A stretch of 7,603 bases of DNA, taken from a bacterium UBP17_UBA6191. GTDB lineage: Bacteria > Muiribacteriota > UBA6191. A program made the translations under genes and the position numbers. The DNA lies in contig DITF01000017.1 in NCBI GenBank assembly GCA_002422125.1, positions 1-7,603 of the forward strand, in the 5' to 3' direction. This document shows, piece by piece, positions 1 to 6,473 of this stretch (its first letter is position 1; each line of letters opens with the position of its first letter). Below the pieces are notes generated by a model. It was given only the letters and a program-made list of their open reading frames with translations, was not told the origin of the DNA and did not search any database.

Positions 1-230
1 AATAGAGTAACAATCTCGCGCTTGGTCTTTTTAATTTCCTCTTTATAGCCATTAATCTCTTGTCTTACCTTCTGGCCTCTTTCCTTCTTACTTTGAAGCT
101 CCTTGCGTTCAGCCGCTATTCTCTCTTTGGCTTCTGTCATGGGGATTTGAAAATTCATATAGCCCACAACCACAGCAATGGCAAAAACTACAACCATCAA
201 TACGAGATATCCTAATATACGGGCAATCAT
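1..230 (-). CDS. PilO-like pilus assembly platform protein, N-terminal part (3' end outside window)
   Basis: I translated this frame by hand. It opens with ATG at 230 and stays open for 76 codons to the window edge. The product starts with MIARILGYLV, has one membrane segment at about residues 4-24, and then a highly charged Lys/Glu/Arg-rich stretch (about residues 33-76) that looks like a coiled coil. A short N-terminus, one membrane helix and a coiled coil is the layout of PilO (GspM-type) proteins, which pair with PilN in the periplasm of the type IV pilus inner-membrane platform. The start lies one base after the TGA of the upstream pilN-like gene, so translation is probably coupled. The C-terminal ferredoxin-like domain that would confirm PilO is outside the window. 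The assignment therefore rests mainly on position after pilM and pilN; another single-pass coiled-coil protein is possible. Confidence 0.6.
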   Translation of the reverse strand, partial: MIARILGYLVLMVVVFAIAVVVGYMNFQIPMTEAKERIAAERKELQSKKERGQKVRQEINGYKEEIKKTKREIVTL

Positions 231-231
231 T

Positions 232-825
232 TCAATCCTTGTTCATCATGAACTGCATGACAAACTTGGCCACTGGCTGTTTGTCCAGCATTTCATGCTG
301 TAGTTCCGAGATGACTACCTGATTTACTACATCTGTGGCCTGCTGCAAAATCTTGATAAAATCCGTTACACCCTGAGTCGTAACTTTGCGTTTTTTACTA
401 TCCCCATCTCGTTCCGCTTCCATGGATAAACCACTTAAGCTTACCCCGCCCTCCGAGTCAATACGAACCTGGGTTATCCAGACGGTTTTGGCTCTGGCTA
501 CAAACTCCTCGAACCGATAAAACACCTTGGTCCATGAGCCTGTTTTTTTAGATAATATTCCCTGATAATCCGTCAGGGTAATTTTATGATTGTGCAGATC
601 CTGCTCAAGGCTCTTTTTTTCCCTGAAAAATCTCTCCAGTTGTTCTACCTCTCCCTTGAGCGGCACTAACTTCTGAGCTTCTTCCTCCACCTGTCTGTCA
701 CAATCCTGAGCATAAACATATACCCCACCGATACAGAGAAAAACCCACAAACCAACTACGATCCCCCCGACGGGAAGGGTCATCTGTTTTTTCTTCTTCT
801 CCTTGAGAAGGTTAATTTTAATCAT
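232..825 (-). CDS. pilN: PilN-like type IV pilus inner-membrane platform protein
   Basis: The 197-residue product is predicted to be a bitopic inner-membrane protein of the PilN/GspL-C family. It starts with MIKINLL, close to the INLLP motif by which PilN's cytoplasmic tail docks on PilM. A basic KEKKKKQ patch follows, then one membrane helix at about residues 18-39, then a charged periplasmic coiled coil at about 42-92. The ferredoxin-like domain at about 112-195 contains VWITQVRID, a GGVSLSG turn and a helix after TTQGVTDF. Length and order match PilN (about 180-220 residues). The gene overlaps the end of pilM by 8 bases and is followed one base later by the pilO-like gene, as in pilMNO operons. 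One difference from the usual motif is Lys8, where proline is common. A type II secretion paralogue cannot be excluded. Confidence 0.85.
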   Translation of the reverse strand: MIKINLLKEKKKKQMTLPVGGIVVGLWVFLCIGGVYVYAQDCDRQVEEEAQKLVPLKGEVEQLERFFREKKSLEQDLHNHKITLTDYQGILSKKTGSWTKVFYRFEEFVARAKTVWITQVRIDSEGGVSLSGLSMEAERDGDSKKRKVTTQGVTDFIKILQQATDVVNQVVISELQHEMLDKQPVAKFVMQFMMNKD

Positions 826-1984
826 TAGCTTCCACCCCCCTTAACGCAAGACCGATGGCGACACTGTACTGCTGAAGATTCTCAATAAAAGCATCTTCCG
901 AAGGTAAGGACCTTATCAACCCTATTGAAGGATCCCCAAGAACCACTTCCACCGATAATTCGCTGGACAGGAGTTTATCTATGTCTTTAATTTTGGCTGT
1001 GCCTCCCGTCAAAATCACCCGGTGAATCAGTGGCTCTCTGTGCTGAGCCTTGAAGTAATCAAAAGACCGACGAATTTCTCCGGCAATCTCTTCGATGGTT
1101 GTGTGTACAACATCTAAAAACTCCTGATCGACCTCACCCTGCACAGAGGCTACAGACTTCTCAATTTTTGTGGTTTCCGCCTCAGTAAAGGTGAATTTGT
1201 ATACACTGCGAATGACTTCCGTAATATTGTTGCCCGATATCTGTACATTTCTGGAAAATCTCAGTACATGCCCCTTCAAAACATTAATAATCGTGGAACG
1301 GGCTCCAATGCACACAATGGCAACAACTTCATCATCACCAATATCACCACTAGGACCAACGCCTGACATGGTTCCCATGGGCTCATCACCCTCTTCGGCA
1401 ATAGCCTCATCCCCGGCCCCAGATTTACGCTTCATAAACTTTTCCAGAGAATTGATAATTGCTAAAGAATCGATATCTAAGGCATCTAACTGCTTGACTC
1501 CTACGGAGCGAAATATACCTACAATGGATTCAACCTGTTCCTTCTGAGCTACGGCTAAAAGGCAGAGCAGTCTGGATGTCCCATCCTGTTCAACCTTGGC
1601 TAGTCTGGCAAAATTCAGGTTGACCGTTTCAAGTGGGTATGGAACATACTGCTCGGCCTCACCTTCAATGGCGTGTTTTAATTCCTCGTCTTCCATTTCA
1701 GGCAGCGGTAAAAAGCACAAAATGGTGTTCTGAGAGGCAATTGAGGTAAAAACCTGCTCAAACTTCAGGTTTTGTTCCTTTTTGATGTTTTTAATCATTT
1801 GGGAAATTGCATTAGGATCCTGCATAATCCCGTCTACGAACACACCCTCAGGATAGGCTTCTATGCCAGCCGCAACAACTTCCGGCCCTGTTTTGCCCTT
1901 TTTGAGCATAACATACTTCAGTGCAGACGAACCGATGTCTACACCCAAGGAAAATTTCGGCGGACCAAATCGAAAACCAAACAT
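818..1984 (-). CDS. pilM: PilM, actin-like ATPase of the type IV pilus assembly platform
   Basis: The 388-residue product is a cytoplasmic, FtsA/actin-like nucleotide-binding protein that binds the N-terminal tail of PilN and links the PilN/PilO complex to the pilus motor side. Visible elements are phosphate-1 (FSLGVDIGSSALKYV, residues 11-25), a PilM-typical stretch with PLPEMEDEEL (residues 93-102) and EAEQYVPYPLE (residues 109-119), phosphate-2 (VAIVCIGARSTIINVL, residues 221-236) and the adenosine motif (RVILTGGTAKI, residues 322-332). It is slightly longer than typical PilM (about 350 residues). The excess is mostly a Gly/Glu/Asp-rich, probably disordered insert at about 186-219, just before phosphate-2. 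The ATG start has a good AGGTG ribosome binding site five bases upstream. The gene follows spoIID by 23 bases and overlaps pilN by 8. The family assignment is firm; pilus versus secretion system is inferred from the neighbours. Confidence 0.93.
   Translation of the reverse strand: MFGFRFGPPKFSLGVDIGSSALKYVMLKKGKTGPEVVAAGIEAYPEGVFVDGIMQDPNAISQMIKNIKKEQNLKFEQVFTSIASQNTILCFLPLPEMEDEELKHAIEGEAEQYVPYPLETVNLNFARLAKVEQDGTSRLLCLLAVAQKEQVESIVGIFRSVGVKQLDALDIDSLAIINSLEKFMKRKSGAGDEAIAEEGDEPMGTMSGVGPSGDIGDDEVVAIVCIGARSTIINVLKGHVLRFSRNVQISGNNITEVIRSVYKFTFTEAETTKIEKSVASVQGEVDQEFLDVVHTTIEEIAGEIRRSFDYFKAQHREPLIHRVILTGGTAKIKDIDKLLSSELSVEVVLGDPSIGLIRSLPSEDAFIENLQQYSVAIGLALRGVEAND
831..836 (-). promoter_or_regulatory. 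Ribosome binding site for pilN inside the end of pilM
   Basis: On the minus strand a G-rich run ending in GGTGGA lies six to eleven bases before the ATG at 825. It falls within the last codons of pilM. It supports the MIKINLL start and indicates that pilN is re-initiated as pilM finishes. Confidence 0.6.
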
Positions 1985-1989
1985 ATTTA

Positions 1990-1994
1990 CACCT
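1990..1994 (-). promoter_or_regulatory. Ribosome binding site for pilM
   Basis: AGGTG on the minus strand lies five bases before the ATG at 1984. It is one of the clearer Shine-Dalgarno matches in the window and fixes the start at MFGFRFG. Confidence 0.65.
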
Positions 1995-2000
1995 GATCTA

Positions 2001-2006
2001 ATTATA
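2001..2006 (-). promoter_or_regulatory. Possible -10 element (TATAAT) before pilM
   Basis: A perfect TATAAT on the minus strand lies in the 23-base gap between the spoIID stop and the pilM start. The hexamer at the right distance upstream (TGTTAC with a 17-base spacer) is a poor -35, and there is no extended -10 TG. It could be a weak internal promoter allowing the pilus genes to be expressed apart from the housekeeping genes, but chance in an AT-rich gap is at least as likely. Confidence 0.2.
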
Positions 2007-2007
2007 C

Positions 2008-3207
2008 CTAATCATATAGTCGCGTAACACTCACATCAGAATAATAATATTTGAGGATTTTTTCAAAATTGTATCCCTTATTTGCAAGTCCTTTAGCTCC
2101 CCACTGACATAAACCCACACCGTGTCCAAAACCTTTGCCCTTCCACAGAAGGCTGCGATCCCCGCTCATTCGACTCATAAAACTATTCAAAATCTGATCA
2201 ATAGCCTTCTCGGCAGGATCGTTCAAACTAGATTTTTTTTCCGAATCGCTAAACATCGTAGAACGCAAAACATTTGCCCCCAACAAAGTTCTTAAGTGGT
2301 TGGCATTCATTTTCATTGTACCATCTGCATGCACTAATTCCACACGGATCACACGACCAAATGTATCCTTGCTCAATCGAACATCAGAAATATTAGGTAA
2401 AATATGACCCTTTTCTCTCAATCTGTTGGTTAAATCTGTTAAAGAAAGCTCATACTCCCAATGCAAATCCTTATAATTCTCACAATATGGGCAAACCTGA
2501 GCCTTAAGATAGGCAATCTTATTGCCCCAGGTGCTTGAGTCCTGGGTGGCCCCACCACAGGCCGAATGATAATATGCCGAAATTGGTTGACCCTCATGGG
2601 TCAGGATTCTGCCTCTGGTAGCATCTACAACCTTAATCGACAAATCATGTTCATCAAAAACCCCATTATAGACCTGGGAACGAACATCCCGCGTAAGCCC
2701 AAAACCCAGTTCTTTCAAAAATTTATCCTGGTTACGAATCGCATAGGTTCTAGCCACCACAGCCTGAGACTTTAATGCCTCCAGTGGAGAGTTCAACAAC
2801 ATCTCGGATTTGATTACCCCATACAGGTATGATTCTACATCCAAGGCATTGATGACGGTCATTTTACCAAATCGATCTTCACGAATTCGTAAAATACCGC
2901 GAAAGGCCATTTTATTGACATGCACCGGATGCTTGCGAAATGGGACAATCTCAATGTGGCGTAAATTTCTATGGGTTAAAAATCCAAACCCTCTTTCTGT
3001 CACAGATATTTCAAGTACGGACTTGTTCCAGCGTTTAAAAATCTCTTTTTTGCCTGAGGACAAATCGTAGACAGTGAACCCATTTTCAGCACTCAGTAAT
3101 ACTTTCTCCTGTTTCTCAAAGACACCAACAGTGATTTCAGGAACAGAAGCACTAGTCTGGGACAACAGAGTCAAAATACCCAGGATCAAAATCGGGAAAA
3201 TCTTCAC
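2008..3207 (-). CDS. Secreted SpoIID/LytB-family peptidoglycan-acting protein
   Basis: The product resembles SpoIID, a lytic transglycosylase acting on stem-peptide-free glycan strands, and LytB-type amidase enhancers. I start it at GTG 3207, which overlaps the rseP stop as GTGA, giving 399 residues. A GGGGA ribosome site lies nine bases upstream, and the new N-terminus (MKIFPILILGILTLLSQ) is a proper Sec signal peptide with a cleavage site near residues 19-22. Numbered from this start, the domain shows VESYLYGVIKSEM (Glu135 corresponds to the catalytic glutamate of SpoIID), EALKSQAVVARTYA (143-156), a QVYNG motif (178-182), YYHSACGGAT (212-221) and GHGVGLCQWGAKG (361-373). Cysteines in CPYC (239-242) may belong to a metal or disulfide site. 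Sporulation is not implied: the family occurs widely in non-sporulating diderms. Substrate specificity is inferred. Confidence 0.88.
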   Translation of the reverse strand: MKIFPILILGILTLLSQTSASVPEITVGVFEKQEKVLLSAENGFTVYDLSSGKKEIFKRWNKSVLEISVTERGFGFLTHRNLRHIEIVPFRKHPVHVNKMAFRGILRIREDRFGKMTVINALDVESYLYGVIKSEMLLNSPLEALKSQAVVARTYAIRNQDKFLKELGFGLTRDVRSQVYNGVFDEHDLSIKVVDATRGRILTHEGQPISAYYHSACGGATQDSSTWGNKIAYLKAQVCPYCENYKDLHWEYELSLTDLTNRLREKGHILPNISDVRLSKDTFGRVIRVELVHADGTMKMNANHLRTLLGANVLRSTMFSDSEKKSSLNDPAEKAIDQILNSFMSRMSGDRSLLWKGKGFGHGVGLCQWGAKGLANKGYNFEKILKYYYSDVSVTRLYD

Positions 3208-4505
3208 CGGATCAAATCCCCAATATCCTTGATGGTGACCAAAATGACGAGAGTAAATACGCAAAATACCCCAAACACATTGATCCAGCCCTCAAAAGCG
3301 TCATGAAATGTGTCTCCAGCCCTCTTAAGTACGATCCTGCCAAAGCCGTTGACAAAATCCTTGATCACTAAGACCAAAATTCTTCCTCCATCCAAACCTG
3401 GGATAGGAACAAGGTTAAAAACCCCAATGCACAGACATATCTGGGCTGCCAGCATTAGAAAAGAGCGAATGCCATCCTCAGCATACTCGGAAACCGCACT
3501 AGCAATGGCTACCGGTCCACCAAGGTCCTTGGGTGCCTGAAACTTCTGAACCAAATTCAAAATCATGCTACCAAGCTGCTCTAAAAGCTGAACGCTCATA
3601 TCCCATGTTGTTGACAAGGATTCTTTAAATGCCAAAACCAGCGGCAAAACCACAATTGACCCGTCCAGAAGATATGGCCGTATACCAATACCAATGGTGC
3701 CTGAAGTACTCGGGCTAACTAAAAAATTCATTTCTTCACTGGATTTACTGTAACGAAGTCTAAGCCTTGACAGATCTTCAGATTTAAGCAGACTAAGCAC
3801 CTGCTCTTTGCGATCCAGATAAGTCTTACTCTCTCTATCCACTAAAGAAACTTCCAGTACATTTCCATCATAAAAATTGTTTTGAAACCAAAGAGGAGAA
3901 ACATTGTCCTGACCCACGGGCTCAAAGGCACTACCTCGGCGAACCCTGATGGATACTTCTTTGCCAGCATAACCAGCAATGGCGGTCCGACCATCCTGAA
4001 AGCGACGGATTTCCTGATCTCCCACAGCCAAAAAAACATCCCCAGGCAATATTCCCGCTCTCTGAGCTGGAGAACTTTCCTGTACCATGGAGACCTGCAT
4101 GCTAGTAGCCGGTTGTCCCAGACCTCCAAGCACAAACAATAAAATAGCCACGGTTCCTACAACATTCATAAATGGGCCTGCAAGGAGTATAAAAATTTTT
4201 TGGACCAAAGTCTTTCTGGCAAAACTTCTCTCTCCAGCATCCTCTGAACCATCTTCTCCGTCTTCCTGAGCCAGAAGCACATACCCACCCACGGGCAGAA
4301 GCCGCAAGGAATACTCAGTTTCTCCTCTTTGTACAGACAGAAGTTTTTTTCCCATTCCTATCGCAAAGGCATCGACTCTGACATCACATAGCTTTGCGGC
4401 CAGAAAATGGCCCAATTCATGTATGAATGCTACAAAACCGATCACCAAGGAAAACAAAACTATGGTCTTGGTCACTGCATACAAACTAATCAAAATATGT
4501 TCCAT
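3204..4505 (-). CDS. rseP: RseP, intramembrane site-2 zinc metalloprotease (active form)
   Basis: The 433-residue product is a membrane-embedded M50 protease that cuts transmembrane segments, such as anti-sigma factors and signal-peptide remnants, within the bilayer. The zinc site is complete: HELGH at residues 29-33 in the first membrane helix and the third ligand Asp372 in NLVPIPGLDGGRIL (364-377). Other hallmarks are GETEYSLRLLPVGGYV (61-76, the membrane-associated beta region), GPFMN (110-114), one periplasmic PDZ domain at about 137-192 with PGDVFLAV, IGIGIRPY (271-278), GGPVAIA (329-335) and a final membrane helix at about 408-427. E. coli RseP has two PDZ domains. This protein has one plus a long non-PDZ stretch (about 193-270), and is close in length to Bacillus RasP. 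Residues 81-95 form an acidic Glu/Asp/Gly loop. The ATG lies one base after the stop of the inactive paralogue, so the two are probably made together. Confidence 0.95.
   Translation of the reverse strand: MEHILISLYAVTKTIVLFSLVIGFVAFIHELGHFLAAKLCDVRVDAFAIGMGKKLLSVQRGETEYSLRLLPVGGYVLLAQEDGEDGSEDAGERSFARKTLVQKIFILLAGPFMNVVGTVAILLFVLGGLGQPATSMQVSMVQESSPAQRAGILPGDVFLAVGDQEIRRFQDGRTAIAGYAGKEVSIRVRRGSAFEPVGQDNVSPLWFQNNFYDGNVLEVSLVDRESKTYLDRKEQVLSLLKSEDLSRLRLRYSKSSEEMNFLVSPSTSGTIGIGIRPYLLDGSIVVLPLVLAFKESLSTTWDMSVQLLEQLGSMILNLVQKFQAPKDLGGPVAIASAVSEYAEDGIRSFLMLAAQICLCIGVFNLVPIPGLDGGRILVLVIKDFVNGFGRIVLKRAGDTFHDAFEGWINVFGVFCVFTLVILVTIKDIGDLIR
3217..3221 (-). promoter_or_regulatory. Ribosome binding site supporting the GTG start of the spoIID-like gene
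   Basis: GGGGA on the minus strand lies nine bases before the GTG at 3207, inside the last codons of rseP. With the GTGA overlap and the signal peptide that begins there, it favours this start over the upstream in-frame ATG at 3264. Confidence 0.55.
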
Positions 4506-4506
4506 G

Positions 4507-5655
4507 CTAATTTTGGCCTACTTTTTTCCTGTAAAATTCCGTTACGAGTTTGATTATCGGCCACATAGCAAGCCCCGGTAAAGGAAGAACATTCAAAATA
4601 GCAAAGAAAATACATAAAATTGATATCATTCGCATCTGAGAAAGTAATTCCATACTTGAAACTTCACTCACAAACTGACTCAGATCAAAAATAAGCTGAT
4701 GAATGGAGCTCAACCATTCCTTCTCCCCAAGCTGATCAAGAGCCTGTACAAGGCTAGCCACCAGTAAGGCAGTCAGGCTATACGCATATCCAAATCCGAT
4801 GCGTAAGCTCTCAAAGACTGAATAATTTCGAGCTTTACCAGGCAATGTATAAGGTTTGACACCAATTCCTAAAGAGTCAGAACTACCCTTTTCCCAATTT
4901 ACTGTGTACTGCTCCGCATCACTAGACACAAAATATCTCAACCCACGCGGATTCATGGAATGAAGCTGTTTCATGGCCTCTGGAACCGCATAAAACAACA
5001 AATCCTCCCGATCTTCCCCACTAATACGGATATACTGGCCTACTTTGTATCTGGTAACCAGATATTCCTTAAAAGCCAGAACTCCATCAAATTCAAGCCA
5101 TTGGGTTCGTTTTTCCCATACAAGACTTTTAGAACTGTGCCCCGACCAATCTTTGAGTGAGTCAAGAGCCCCATCAAAACTCTTAACCGGGACACCATTT
5201 ACAGACAGTAAAATATCTCCACGACCAATTCCAAGTGTCTTTGCCAAGACCTTTTCATTTTGTAAGTTAGTTACTTGAATCGTGCGAGCATGTTCTCCCT
5301 GCCAGAAGAAACTAACACTCAAAATAACCGCAGAGCACAATAGTAGCCCCGGAAACATCAAAAGATAAAAGACTATATACCGCCACAATTTCTGTCTGAA
5401 ACTCAGAGGATTTTCATTCATTACCGAGTCTTCGTGGATTGCCATAGGTTCAATGCCATTGCCTACCGGGAACCAGCCCAAGGATAATACAATGCCTCCA
5501 GGCATCAAAACTGTCTTTCGTGCCCTACCCAGAAAAATCCAGATAGTATCTAGACGAATTCCTGAGATCAGAGACCATATATAACGAAACACTATGGGGA
5601 TGGTGCCTACTATCTGCAAAGAAACCAGAAATAAGAGAAACTGTTCCAATCTCAT
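4507..5655 (-). CDS. Catalytically dead RseP-like pseudoprotease (site-2 protease paralogue)
   Basis: The 382-residue membrane protein aligns with the adjacent RseP at a constant offset of nine residues at four anchors. These are the HELGH position, the PDZ glycine-aspartate (GRGDILLSVNG, 144-154, versus PGDVFLAVGD), the pre-helix motif (LGIGVKPY, 262-269, versus IGIGIRPY) and the NxxPxPGL motif (355-362). At the catalytic positions HELGH reads PIVFR (20-24), and LDGGR reads LAMWP (362-366), so all three zinc ligands and the glutamate are gone. GPFMN and GGPVAIA are also lost. The protein ends 19 residues after the LDG position and so lacks RseP's last membrane helix. Membrane segments are visible at about 4-31, 92-116 and 342-370, with a PDZ domain at about 125-180. 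The frame is intact. It probably acts as a partner, chaperone or substrate adaptor of the active protease, but that is inference. It starts 11 bases after cdsA. Confidence 0.85.
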   Translation of the reverse strand: MRLEQFLLFLVSLQIVGTIPIVFRYIWSLISGIRLDTIWIFLGRARKTVLMPGGIVLSLGWFPVGNGIEPMAIHEDSVMNENPLSFRQKLWRYIVFYLLMFPGLLLCSAVILSVSFFWQGEHARTIQVTNLQNEKVLAKTLGIGRGDILLSVNGVPVKSFDGALDSLKDWSGHSSKSLVWEKRTQWLEFDGVLAFKEYLVTRYKVGQYIRISGEDREDLLFYAVPEAMKQLHSMNPRGLRYFVSSDAEQYTVNWEKGSSDSLGIGVKPYTLPGKARNYSVFESLRIGFGYAYSLTALLVASLVQALDQLGEKEWLSSIHQLIFDLSQFVSEVSSMELLSQMRMISILCIFFAILNVLPLPGLAMWPIIKLVTEFYRKKVGQN

Positions 5656-5666
5656 ATGTTATCCAT

Positions 5667-6473
5667 CTATAAAGCCCTCAAAAATGCGTTTAGTGCCAAA
5701 TATACGATAGAACCAGCCGTTACGGAATCAAATCGGTCAAGAACCCCACCATGGCCCGGCAATATCGAACCAGAATCTTTCACTCCAAAGTTTCTTTTGT
5801 AAAATGACTCCAATAAGTCTCCAACCTGACCTGCAATACCTACCAGAATTACAAACAACAGAAGATAATTCTGCACCTGAAGCTCAAACAACATTTGCAA
5901 AGGCCAGAGACACAAATAGGCTCCGATCAGGCCTAAAATAGAACCCTCCCAGGTTTTTTTGGGGCTAAGCGAAACGGCCAGCTTTCTTTTTCCAAAAGCC
6001 TTTCCAAAAAAATATGCCAGTGTATCCTGAATCCACATCAGGCCAAATAAAAACAACAGAATCTCAACCGCATCCGGTCTGGTGGCGAGATAAAAAATGG
6101 GGGTATAAAACATGGATATATATATAAAGGTAGAAAACAGCCCACAAAAATCATAAAAAAAGTAAAAATCGTGCTCTCCCTCATACAAAAAGATACTAGC
6201 AGTCAGAAAAACAAAAAGACTTAAGAGAGGCAGAGCTACAAAGTGGGCCAGCGAATCCATAAAACTCGCGCCAAACAGAGACAGCATCCACAATAGGGCC
6301 GACACCAAATATATGAGCCGAAGACCACGACTGTAGCGGCTGAACTTTAGGCCCTCAAAATAGGCGATGGACATCACTGCACCCCAGAACAAAAAGAACT
6401 TATCTGAAAAAAATATCAGGATGCTTAACATCGCTGACACCAGGATTAGGCCGCTTACAGCTCGGGTTATCAT
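5667..6473 (-). CDS. cdsA: Phosphatidate cytidylyltransferase (CDP-diglyceride synthetase)
   Basis: The 268-residue polytopic membrane enzyme makes CDP-diacylglycerol from phosphatidate and CTP, the precursor of all bacterial glycerophospholipids. The full family signature is present at 223-249: SFYKR, then KDSGSILPGHGG, then DRFDS, carrying the conserved acidic and metal-binding residues. Upstream are two further family motifs, DTLAYFFGKAFGK (150-162) and SPKKTWEGSILG (170-181). Several hydrophobic helices fill the first 145 residues. The length is normal for CdsA (about 270-285). Its ATG overlaps the uppS stop as ATGA, and a GGTGGAG sequence just upstream, with unusually short spacing, points to coupled translation. 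In many bacteria the order is uppS-cdsA-dxr-rseP; here dxr is missing from this position. Confidence 0.96.
   Translation of the reverse strand: MITRAVSGLILVSAMLSILIFFSDKFFLFWGAVMSIAYFEGLKFSRYSRGLRLIYLVSALLWMLSLFGASFMDSLAHFVALPLLSLFVFLTASIFLYEGEHDFYFFYDFCGLFSTFIYISMFYTPIFYLATRPDAVEILLFLFGLMWIQDTLAYFFGKAFGKRKLAVSLSPKKTWEGSILGLIGAYLCLWPLQMLFELQVQNYLLLFVILVGIAGQVGDLLESFYKRNFGVKDSGSILPGHGGVLDRFDSVTAGSIVYLALNAFLRAL

Noticed and set aside
1170..1547. Plus-strand open frame of 125 codons
   Set aside because: Lies wholly inside pilM on the opposite strand, with no recognisable domain; it is a shadow of the pilM frame.
3204..3264. ATG at 3264 as the start of the SpoIID-like gene
   Set aside because: It overlaps rseP by 61 bases and adds a polar 19-residue leader before the signal peptide; the GTG at 3207 has better context.
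3842..4135. Minus-strand open frame of 97 codons in another frame of rseP
   Set aside because: Contained in rseP, whose PDZ domain is coded there; Trp/Arg-rich composition typical of an out-of-frame translation.
4507..5655. The RseP-like gene as a decayed pseudogene
   Set aside because: The frame is intact for 382 codons, the PDZ and membrane segments are kept, and the spacing to the active copy is preserved; substitutions are concentrated at the catalytic positions.
5652..5666. ATG at 5664-5666 as an earlier start for the pseudoprotease
   Set aside because: It is in a different frame and meets TGA after four codons; ATG 5655 opens the real frame.
6116..6127. Short TA-rich alternating tract
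   Set aside because: Too short to be a meaningful repeat and explained by Ile/Tyr codons of a cdsA membrane helix.
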